Translations under genes and position numbers: made by a program | Source of the DNA: Paragonimus skrjabini miyazakii | Lineage: Eukaryota; Platyhelminthes; Trematoda; Plagiorchiida; Troglotrematidae | Length of the DNA: 64,000 bases | Direction of reading: 5' to 3' | Assembly (NCBI GenBank): GCA_014338405.1 | Contig: JTDE01021382.1 | Location: 1 to 64,000, forward strand | Notes under the pieces: generated by a model | Databases searched by the model: none | The model's input: the letters and a program-made list of their open reading frames with translations, nothing else | Told to the model about the DNA's origin: nothing | Part shown: positions 13,701 through 25,700 of the stretch, one piece after another | Layout of the letters: each line of letters opens with the position of its first letter | How positions within the stretch are numbered: the first letter of the stretch is position 1

Positions 13701-16700
13701 GGTCATACATTAACTAATGTGAAGCTATCATTTCCCCCCCGTATATTTGAACAAATGGCATGATCTGTTTTGATATCTGTCCTCAGTGAATGCGATTACT
13801 CGATAAGTGACATTTGTTTTTGAAGTTTGATTTATAAGGTCATCGTTACTTTTTTCTGGTTTCAGCTCTCTTCCTTCAGGGGTTTTCTACATTGTCTTGA
13901 ATGCCTCAGTAGAGTTTTGATTTTAATTTCACAAATTTTCTGTAGTATCTTGTACGAAATACAATTTTCGTTAACTTTATGGTTAAGTACAGTTCTTAAT
14001 ATCACGCTATCAGTCATGCGATCCAGAAAGTCAGTACCGTAAATTGAAATTACCTGAAGGTTGTTTAGATGCTGAATTGTATCCAATATTGTTCAGAGAG
14101 GCATCAGAATATATGTGGCTTTGATAATCAACATGTTCGAAACGCTTCATGTCGATATCCTTAAGACGCTTTGCATTTGAACAGATCACCAAACGGTGCT
14201 GACATTAATGGATAAATTCACATTTTGATAATAGTTCATTACGATGAGAAAACGTGTAAAAATCATGTGGAACTCGTTTACTGATACGAAAAAGTCTCAA
14301 AGATGTAAAGTTTAATTATTTTTAAATCTGTGACCTCCTTTTGTGAGTTATCAGAGGGCGCCACTTCCGCATTTTATCTATCTATATAATTTCCATATAA
14401 AATTTTATTGTCGAAAATTCTCTGAATAACTACCTAAATGTCATTCATTCTCCGTTGAAAAAAGTCATGTCTCAGATAAGTGTTGACCAGGGTTGTAATT
14501 TCTGCATGGCTCTCTGCACGGCTTGTGTATTTAAGTGCTTTCGTTTCACCAGGTGGATGCACTCAGTTGTAACATGACCTAACAGGTCCAATAAAACCAT
14601 CTTTTATTTGACTTATTTTTGTCACATTGCAAAGAACTATATGTATATTATATATATATTATATATATGCGTTTGAGAAAACATAATAACCATTGCGGTC
14701 ATACATCGTTGAGAACTTATTACACTAGACATGGATGCTACGTTAGCTGGACTTCGAAAGTTTCAGAAACTATCAATGCGTAGGGGGTCTATCAAAACAG
14801 TTGGTCCCATTGTTTAAACTCTGTGACAATACAGTCACGAGTGATCTGGTTGTCTTAGATTGCTTATTCTTAAAGGCATTCTCACTGGACCGTCCACAAT
14901 AAGGCACCGGAATAGTCAGGCACAAGTGACATGTCTTCTGTCAGTTCGGGGACATTCAGTTTTATTCGTTCAACTTTGTCTACTTTTTTGCTTCATCTTA
15001 CGCGCTTGCACGTTTTCCTCACTGGTTTGGCATCCTTTTCAAAAGAATTTCTCATTGTTATCTTCGAAAGATGGATAAAATCACCTCAGCGTTCTTTTCT
15101 AAGGTGGTCTGAGCCTGCGGTAACACTTGTAAATTTCCAGCCGTAATTATGTCAGGAGGAAACGTTAGTTCAGTTCCTGGGATTAGAGTATGCGCGAAGA
15201 ACGCACTTTACCCAAGGCATATCTCATTTCGACGTAAACTGCGGTCGAGTCCAAAACTCTTTTGGAATGGGACAATCGGAAAACACCATTCACGACATCT
15301 GAATGCATTCTGTACACTAGCATCAATCGTTGACGCATGATTAATGACAACCAACAGCCAATCATGACACTACGTGGAAAATAAACGACTGCTGTTTGTG
15401 TTAACCCCATGGTAACAGTAACTTATTGTTGAGTACATAGTGTCTGCTGGAAAATGCGATTGTATATTTGTCATGCTTTATTCATTAACTACGGCTGTTG
15501 AAATCTCACATGTATGTAATCCTCTTGTTTGTCAGTAGCATAGCTGCGAAAGACACTTTCTAACGAGGTCAGTTTTGTTGTGTGTAATAAAAATCCACGA
15601 AAACTTAGTCTGTTCAGTATACATACACGGACAGATACTCTGGCGTTTCATTTTCTCAGGTCAATTCAAATTCTTCGTCCCGGACTTTTGCTGAAATTCT
15701 CACTATGTTCGAGCTGGGGCAACGTCGCCTCTCAGTTTGTCTCAAACTCGAAGAGTGTGTCAATCGTATGGAAAGTGCACATTCTACTCAGTGGGGCGCA
15801 TCGCTAGACGACGTGCTTGACTCAGCCGGAACAAAATTGCCCCCTGTAAGCTGTTTTTACTTCTTCATTTTCGTTGACGTGCCATTCGTTCCACACATCA
15901 TATCTGCCTTTGTTGTGTGTTTGTATACGTGTGAACTTATGTTTATCAGTATACACAGAGATGTCAGTTTTCACCACAATGATCTAAACCGTGTTATCCA
16001 ATTTTATAACCGTTGCTGTGACACGTCTTGATGTAAGTTCATCCCAATGTTCTTTTTGTTCTCTACTTTTATTTCTGGTTGACTTTTTCTTCCATGTAAT
16101 CCGAGCCGTCTGTCAACATCTCACCGAATGCACGTTTTTCCCTGCAAACGCATCTAACCTGGAATTACTTTGTCCTCAAATCAGTTCGATGTAATTTGGA
16201 GGTTTCTTCAGGATAGGGCTGGGACTTGGATTAGAAAATCTTGCCAGCTGTGAACGATCATGTGACGTTTCGGTTCAGGTTCACGAGATAGCCTTTGCAA
16301 ACTGCGCCATTGCTGGGCATGCTATCGACTCATCGATCCAAAACATCAGCAGCCAAAAGGTGTCAAGTCTGACCGTGACCTAGTTCAGAAGTCGTCAACC
16401 TGGTATGGGGATTCCATTCCATTTCAGAGTGAAACAACGTTTGCTAGATGAGGTCCTAATGGACAGATATACACCGTGCGTACTCATTATTTCATTTTGT
16501 TTGCAATCCAGGCTTATGTAAATCAGCATCTCTCATAAAAATTTGAATAGAGCAGTGAAAGTCGTTTGTGCTCGTGATTCACTGCTGGGTAAACTTCCCT
16601 GCATATTATCGAACATGTACGACCGATCGATTATCTCAACTGCTTGTGTGTGGATTGTTGTATGCATCAGCTTACACTTAGGTTGCATGCTTCCTTGTCC

Positions 16701-19700
16701 GTGCTAGAACATGTTCCGGGATTTGTTACTTACACCATTCTATTGTGTCTGTTAATTCGGTCAAATGTGTATCTAACGTAGACGTTTGTAATTCTCTAGA
16801 TCTGCATCTTTCTTATCTTGTGGTTCCAGATACTCTTTGTATTAGTCCCAAGTTCCAAGTCTCCCGGGTTGCAACTTGGCTTGGAAGGATTCAGTGTTCT
16901 TGCAGAATACGACCCCTTTGGGAATGGGGTAATAGGTTAGTTGATTAAGTGTATTGATGATGCCTATTCATCCAAAGTTCTGAATAATGTTTGTTTTACA
17001 TGTACGTCATCACTTGGTCTTTCTTTACAGGACTTGTAGAGATGGTACTTCGTGCGGAATGTAAATTGCATCTGACAGGACTATATTTGGGTCTTTCGAC
17101 GACATTCCCTACGCAGCCCGAATGGCCTTGGTCTGGTGCTCAGGTTGAATCCAGCAGTTGCCTGCTAACGCTGCGAAGTCGACAGGAGTTACTCGAATCT
17201 GTTTCCCTTGGTTTGCCAGTGAAAGGCCAACATTGCTTTGGACACTTGTTCAGCCTAGTCCATTTAAGCGCGCAGGTCAGTCGGTTATATTCAGTACATA
17301 TATGTGGTGTGCCATACTACTGAATAATTACCCTGCAGTTCTTGAAGAAACAGGCTGGTGGGTAAAGAAGACGCAGAGCTATACCATTTGTGGTGCCTGT
17401 AAGAAACACTTGTGCACCTGATATTTGACGTTAGAATCTTTACAAGAAATCCACTCTCTACGCTTATTAAGAGCTTAAGCGAATACCGCCACGCACCAAC
17501 TATCACAAGAATCAGCAGCCATGTCAGGTTTCATAACCTGGACAAATCAGCCGAGCAGTGTGGTACTGTCCGACGCGAAGTTATTTTATTTTGATCGTGG
17601 CGGTTGTTGTTGTTATCGCCTTGATGTTGTCATCATTTGTGAAACCTTTGTTTGACGTAAGAAGCTGAGATGGATTTTTTTTCCAAGAAATATAGAATGT
17701 TTGTCTTCAACTCAAATTCATTCGTTCATACGATAACCCTGTGATGAACATATGGTGTTCTATCTGAACAGCTTCAGTGCATATATGGCCAAGGGTATGA
17801 GACAGTGACAAGTGCGCTATAACGTAGTACAATTTCGGAACCTTGTTGAAGACAAAATCTTGGCCTGACTAAGAACTCCTGAAAATGTATATCTACTGAG
17901 CATACTAGTCGGCTGGGTAACTGGAATATATCCTTTAACGAGTAATGGAAAACTCCAAATTTGGACGTTTATCGTGACTTAACGTTGTATTGAAACTCTC
18001 AGCAGAGATGAAGGTTATAATCTTATTGATTTCTAGCAACTACATCGCATTCTGAGTAGTCGCATTAGAGCAGTCCTTATTCTTCCATCTTCCTTAGTTG
18101 GTAACAAATAGCTATTTTTTTTTTACTATAAAATCTCGTTCTCTGTAGAATTGTTTGTTTTTTACTCTTTCTCTCTCTCTGCTAGCCGGGTATGCCTATG
18201 CAAAAATATGCCGAATACATTTAAACAGCAGGTGATCTTTTCGTTAAGCCACACACCGTCTGTATACACACGTGCGTCGACAAAGTGAAATAATTGTTTT
18301 CTCTTCTTCGTTTGTTCTCCCCTTTAGTCCTATAATCGACACGTTGAATACCATTTGCAAGGAATCCAATTCGAATGGCCTTCTGGTGATGTGCTGCGAC
18401 TGTATGAAGCACTTCCCAGGTTGCTTGACGGATGGTCATCGTTGTCACATCTCGACACTTTACCGTTTACCGCTCAAACAAAAACGCGCGTTTCGAGCTT
18501 TGATGTACAGGACTATTTGAAGTATTTTGTCAAGTTGACTGGACATTTGGAGGATATTAATTGGTTTCTAATCAGCCAAAATGAAGGTCAGTCCAGTAAA
18601 TAAGGTCCTGCTGTTTGAGTTGATTGGCAACATTCTCAATAGGTATGTGTGTGTGTTAGGTCACATGGGAACGACTGAGTTTCGTTCGGTTAATAACCGG
18701 TGGTGTTCTGGATAAATTCTTCACTTATTACATCCTATCATTTTTTTTTCTAAGCGGGTCTCACTTTCTTTCTGTCGTCTACGAAGTACTGACCCCAACA
18801 GAATTGATTTTCACCTGTATGCAAGTGCGAATTGGAACCCAGCGCTCCTGAAGCATATTTTTGCCTTTTGAGAGAAAAAGTGATAAACAATGAAGCATTC
18901 GGTTGTATTTGAAGGACTTCTAATAATTTACAATGTACTTTGGGAATTAGCCTTGTGGACTGCCAACTATACATCACATTTTACAGTTTGGCCGATTGCA
19001 TGTAACTGGCATCAGTGTTTCAACAAAACATGATAAGAAGTGAGAAGGAGAGATAACAAAAAAGGTAATTAATAAGTGAAGATGTAAAATTAAGATTCAC
19101 AAAAATTCACTGCGAATTTTCAGCATTCCCGACGACGTTGGCAACATCCCGTGGTAAATAAGGCGTGATCATCCTACTGAAGCAAGCTTTAGCTTCAAAG
19201 TTTTCATACCCTGAATCCAGATTATACGCTGGCTGCTAGACTGTTACCTCTAGCCCACATAAGCAGAGTATGACGTGACAAACAAGTAGTTGACACACTT
19301 AGAGCTCGTTCAGGCCAATGAAGTTCGTCAACTTGAATACCAAGCTCCATGGTCGCCAGTAAAACCCTTGCGAGTATTGTCATTGTTAACGCAGTGCTTC
19401 CACTACACGCAGTTAGTGCCTCGGAGATACCAATTATCGGATACAGTCGTTCTATGAACGTTCCTCGCTCCGGTTAACCGAGTTTCACGACTGTACAGGA
19501 TAACTGAACTCTGTTGTTCAAAGGTAGGCTAAACTTATGTCAAAGCCGTGAGTGGTGTAGGTTGTTAAACGTCACCCAGGCTCTGATTACTCAATTTGTG
19601 GTTCCAGCAGGGCTGAACTCAACAGGATAGGCAAAATATATTCTGAATTGAAAACAATTCAACAGTACCGTGTTTAAGGTGAGCATGAGATCGAGTTACC

Positions 19701-22700
19701 CTACAGCTTCGAACCTTAGCTGTTCAGCTGAGAGGAGTTGAATTCTCTTCCGATATTTGGCCGTCGATATTGGCGTCTATTCGTACACATTGGATGGTAC
19801 CAACAGGCAAGTAATAAGTACAGGAGGAAAGTGATATTTGGAAACGAAGATCGAACGAGTTAAACCGATCAACAGTTTGTGGTGCGTATACTTTGATGTT
19901 TCTCCCCATCCACAGGCCCGCTCTATTAAACATTCATTTTACCGGGTTGCGATCGGCTAATGTAGAATGTGACAACTTGGTTTATAAGGAAGCTGATAGT
20001 TGCCAGCGGATTAGCTGCTATACATGTGATTGAGGCTCTCGCAACTCAAAGAATCTTTAGTTGAAAACTTTAAGAGGAATGTTAGTCGGTTTGACTTAGT
20101 TGCCTACTAGTTAAACACAATCAATAAAAACCGTAAGGACGCTGTCCTGCGATTACTCTCTCTCCCTCGCACCCACAACTCGGTTGTTTATTTATAAAGT
20201 ATGGCATTTGTATGTTCATCTCCTATGGAACTTTTGGGAATTAAGTTTCTTCCCTACCATCTCTATCTTAAAACTGTTTTTTCATGATTGTCCCACAGCT
20301 AGGCATCAGGTGCAGTCACTGACGAATTCCTGTTGATACCGATGATGAATATTAATCCATAAAATAAGAGTTCTGACTGTTTCGCTAGACTTTGAAAATT
20401 CTGTAGTAATTGACTGCAGTTATCTGGAAGTAATAGAAATAATAAAAGATTGTACAAGTGAATGATGCACGAATTGATGAACTTCGAGATGCTGTGTTCA
20501 ATGCTGGAAACCAGTCGCAACAGACAACTACCCTTGACTGCAGGAACTAGACTCTTCACCCTGGTCGGAAACGGTTGGGGCAGTGGTTTGCTGCTGGAAG
20601 ACACCCAAACGTGCTCCGAAACCGTCGCTGCATCCAAAAGCTGAGTTTCTAGAGTGGATATCTGGCAAAAGTCATTTATAAAATCAGGCGAACCATTTGC
20701 AACCTATTGGTACGTCCCTTAATACGAGCTCAATCGTTTGCCCCCAGAACCGAGAAGAAGAATGGGTGCGGCAACAGCGTTTACTGGGAAAAAAACGAGG
20801 CGAGTCCATTAGGCCACAGAAGCTCTACAGTTATAGGTCCAACGGAGAACGAATCACTTTGCAGAGGGGCATTAGAAAGTTCACTCGTGAGAACAGTTCA
20901 CGTGATGTACAGACGTTCGATCGCGCAGCTGCAATTTAATTGAGCTTAATGGACTGAGTGAGTTAAAACATATCAATTAACTTGAAGCCGGATCGATCAC
21001 CTTTGCTGCTTCGTTAGGGGGATGCGTCTCCTAACACCTCCCCTTTGAGCTCGTTGATCGTACGTACGTGAGTGAGGATCCACTTGAAGTGGTATCACAG
21101 CGGTCCTTGTGCGGCTTGATCGTCGAGGTGTTTGCAGCGTTTGGTGACTCCTCTTGAACCTCAACGTTCCGTGTATCTGGCGCGTCTCTTAACCTTTGGC
21201 ATTGTCCATTAGCTCTTCCAGCGGCAGACCCCGACTGTCTGAATGGGCCATTTGTCCTGCAAATGGTCTGATCTGGTTGGCATGTCGTGTCCAATTGTGT
21301 GGGCCAACTTGAACTTCATAGAGCGCTGTGCCCCGACGTCTTCGAATTCTCCCGGGTGTCCATGCAATCTCTATCCCCCGGTAATCTCTGGCCAGTACCG
21401 GTTGACCAATTTCGAAGGAACGGAACTGAGCACCATGTCTTCTATTAAACTGTTGTTCCATAGGAAGATTTCTGTTTGCCGCCGGTGGCCTGGAAGGATA
21501 TAGCAGATCATTCGATGTTCGTAGTCTGCGTCCTATCAGAGCTTCAGCTGGAGATTTCTCTTCCGGCACCTGTCGATTCAGAGTCGTAGGGTAATTGAGG
21601 AGGAACGTTTCGAGGATGTTGACTGTATGTCCCTCCCCTTTGGCCTTTTGAAGGGCTCTTTTGAACGTGTCCACAAATCGTTCAGCCTGTCCATTTGATT
21701 GCGGATGGTAAGGTGGTGACCGTATGTGATTAATTCCATTCCGCTTGCAGAAGTCCACAATTGGTAGGGCAGCATATGGCACAGGTCGCTTTGGCCGAAA
21801 AACAGGTTTGGCATCTGCACGTAGGTTCAATACTGCTTTCGCTTTGGTACACCAACCAAGGTTTTCCTGGAACACCTCCGCGAATTTGTTTACCAACTTC
21901 TCTGTCAGGGTCTGACGAACGTGATCCGGTTTCTGGTCTGCTAGTGGAGCTTGCACCTTCACATGTTTACACAACTGGTTAAGTGGCATCCAGCAATTTC
22001 AGACGTTCGGTCCAATCCAAGCCCAGAAGATTCAATTTCGAATGTTCGGTTAAGTAAACTGTGCCACTTGCATGGACATCACCGCATTCAATATCACAGT
22101 CTAACTCACCACTCAGTGCCAGTTTTTCTCCAGATGCATTCTGAGCTGAATGTTCTGTTCTCTTGTACGCCGGACGGCCAATGTTCTTCCACGTCTGTCG
22201 CGAAATCAGTGTAATGTCAGAACCATTGTCTAGCTGTAGACGTGCCGGACTGTCGTTAATTTTTACCGACACGTATTTTCGACATGCAGCGAAGTTGGGA
22301 TTAAATGTGGCCAAAACAGGATTCAACCTTGCACTTTGTTTCTCCGGCTTCTTCTGGTGGTTCCTTGAAAACGACGGCGGAATTTTGGGTGACAGAGTTG
22401 AACGGCAGCACGTCTCCTTGTGTCCGAATCTTCTGCACTTCTGACATTTGTGGTGCTTGAATGGACAGAACAAAATGCCAATCACCGCACTGCCAGCATG
22501 CAGTTGGGGGCTTGGTTAAAGGCTTCGTATCATGCTTCTCGGCTCTTCGGTTGCATGGCCGCTGCGAAACGGCATAGACTGAAGATAACCCTGATTGTTC
22601 AATCATAGCAGTGTCATGTTTCAAATTGATCAAGCGTTGGCACTCCGCTGTCACAGATGCCAAAGACATATCAGGGTCCTGTTCAATCTTGTTCAAAATT

Positions 22701-25700
22701 CTGGTACGGGTGGGGTCCCCCAAGAAAACCCTATATCCTGTTGTCTCGCAGGTCAGANNNNNNNNNNNNNNNNNNNNNNNNNNNNNNNNNNNNNNNNNNN
22801 NNNNNNNNNNNNNNNNNNNNNNNNNNNNNNNNNNNNNNNNNNNNNNNNNNNNNNNNNCGTCCCTTAATACGAGCTCAATCGTTTGCCCCCAGAACCGAGA
22901 AGAAGAATGGGTGCGGCAACAGCGTTTACTGGGAAAAAAACGAGGCGAGTCCATTAGGCCACAGAAGCTCTACAGTTATAGGTCCAACGGAGAACGAATC
23001 ACTTTGCAGAGGGGCATTAGAAAGTTCACTCGTGAGAACAGTTCACGTGATGTACAGACGTTCGATCGCGCAGCTGCAATTTAATTGAGCTTAATGGACT
23101 GAGTGAGTTAAAATCTCATAAAGTACTGGCGTTCAATCTCGCAGCTGCAATCTAATTGAGCTTAATGGACTGAGTGAGCTAAAACATATCAATTAACTCG
23201 AAGCCGGATCGATCACCTTTGCTGCTTCGTTAGGGGGATGCGTCTCCTAACACAACCATATTGTTTTCTTTTCATGTACTTGTGTTCATCGAATCTTTCT
23301 CAGCCACCAGTTATTCTTTCTCCTGATGCTATAATGTATACGCAGGGTTGATTAATATTTCTTCGACAGTACACCCGAGTCCACCTAATCGAGGTAAGGT
23401 ACAACCACATCACCTTGTTTGATTTTTATTAAAATTAAATCCGTAATTTGGAACAATTTAGACGTGTACGGTTGTGTATATATTAGATCGCTTGAAAATC
23501 CTACTTCGCAGTTATATGGTTTGTGGCATCCTTAGACGTCCACGCTTTTTGATTGTCGCTAGTGGTCCGGACAGAGTCAGTTTTGTTAGACGTTGTTACC
23601 ATAACACGTACTTGGTTCTCTTATGTAAAACCTGCTAACAATTAGTGAAGCATTGCTGAACAGACAAAATCGGCCGGTTTTATATGCACAGAAGGCGCTG
23701 ATGCAATCAATATCCTTCCCACGAAACTGATTACACTATTAGTGTGCGGAAAATCAAATCTACGTGGATGGTTTGTTCACTTTTTGCTATGTATGGGCTG
23801 TGTCAAATTTCCCATTTTTACGTTAGCGACTGGTAAAAGTAAATCAACATGTTAACATGTCACCACATGTCTTGCCTGTGTTTTGACTAAAATTTCTACA
23901 TGAAAATCAGGGTATTTTTGTTGGTTGAGATTAGCTAACTCAGATAAGTATATTTTTTCAAGCATTTTTGTCTTCGTATTTGTTAATGCGCCGATCTTTT
24001 CGTCTGATTTGATTTAATATTCTGTTCAATTTCTCACATGTATTCAGCGTTTTATAATACTGCTCTGCTGATTGATTCGAGTTGTAATGTGTAAAGCAAG
24101 AATAACATTCTGTGTTTTTTAATTGAATCATTGTGCAAGCTGGTGGTCGTTACTGCTTTTGTATGGTCGAACACGCTGCCTTCTTCCCGTCAAAAGTTCA
24201 AGTGATCGCAATAGCTGTTCTTAGTTCTTTAAAGATATGTTGGATTCTGTTCTATCAATCTTCTCTCTTAGATAGCTCTACCGACAGTACGTTGTTCTCT
24301 TCTTTTACACACCTCACATCCTAGGTCAGAACGGGTACAATGTTACCCAATTTCTACCTACCGCACAAACAAGTCACTGGACGAAGCATATCCCATTTAT
24401 CTATGTATCATTTCTTTGCACCCACTGCACGCCAGCGTGAGCTTCTAAATAGAGATAGTGGACGTGAAAAGGTAGAATTGATCACAATCAGACCAACTTG
24501 CCACGCTGTACGCCAAGATAATGTGATCGTCGTATTGCAGTCGGTCAATGATCAAGTAAACGATTAAAGATTACTAAACACTCATCTGGAAATGTCCGCA
24601 CCCTACGAAGTCTACATTTGTAAACCTCTCTAAGTTTACTGGAAATCGGTTATTAGGATGGAAATTTCGAGTTACAAATCCTTACTAACTTTGCAAGTGT
24701 AGTAAGTGAGGGAACATTTGAAACTGTAATCCTACCAGGACGTCGACTGAAAGTTTGGAACACTTTTATAAGTGGGACCTTTAAAGATATTTTTGACTAA
24801 TGAGGTTATGTGACCAGATCGGGACAGAATAAAAGTGTAACTTTTGATTACACTTGGTATTCAAAGGACGGGAAATTTAAGAGACCTGGGTGTACGTTAG
24901 TGTTGACAGTTGACTGATTCCTTGTCATTCTAGAGTCGCCTATCGCACATACTACAGATTGTAGACGGTAACCATTACAGTGCTAGATTTTCACAAGTTC
25001 ACAGTCGTTAACTGTACGATCTATGAACTGAAGCAGTGTCATTGTGTTACACAGTAAGGGTTTTGTTTAACATATAACCTATCTCACTTTTTAATCATTT
25101 CGGTTACTGATCCGCCGTTCCTGCCTGCTGATTTTGCCAAATCATGAGGGCTTTTTCCAGTTTTTAACACACGTGTAACCCTGCGCCACACAGGCCAATT
25201 CAAATGCGCCTGGCTGTTTTCATTATGTAAACCGTATATTTGCAATTACTTGTATGGTGCACATGTGATGCACCTTACAAACTGAACTGCAATACATACC
25301 TATTTTGCAACCATTCCAACATGCGCGTGCGTTTCATTCGTAAAATTTCTCATTCTAATCGACAGGAGAATAAAAGAACTGCTAGCTAACCATACAACCC
25401 GTTCGTTTTATTCTGACGATGTGTCAGTCAGGATTAGAATTGAATCACGTGTCATAGCGAATTAAAGGTACATGTCTGCGTGTACTGTGGACGTAGTCTG
25501 AACTGTACCACGCCGCACTGTACACGATTATACACGAATCCGAAGACGCACTTCGTGCCATCTGAAACCCACGAGTGAATGACTATGTTTATATAAAAGA
25601 ATAAGTAGGCGAATGTAGCACAACTCAAAGCAACTTGCTCAACGATATCATCGGGGTGAAAAAAACCTTCATACTAGTTTTGTGATGTTTGTAATTTTGG

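Larger units (their letters stand above)
20705..23252 (-). mobile_element. Ty3/Gypsy LTR retrotransposon, internally deleted, antisense to host gene
   Basis: Two direct repeats bound the element: 20,705-21,036 (3' LTR) and 22,858-23,252 (5' LTR, partly in the gap). Read on the minus strand the LTR begins TGTTAGGAGACGC. A polypurine tract CAAAGGGGAGG lies directly before the 3' LTR (21,037-21,047). CAACC flanks both ends (20,700-20,704 and 23,253-23,257) as a 5-bp target-site duplication. In order on the minus strand are a gag tail with two zinc knuckles, a protease, and the start of RT joined to the integrase C-half. A run of 100 N (22,758-22,857) hides the primer binding site and N-terminal gag. 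Frameshifts and a large internal deletion make it non-autonomous. Confidence 0.92.

Noticed and set aside
22301..23088. Long open frames crossing the N run
   Set aside because: They read through 100 unknown bases and join unrelated sequence; only the real-base parts were used.
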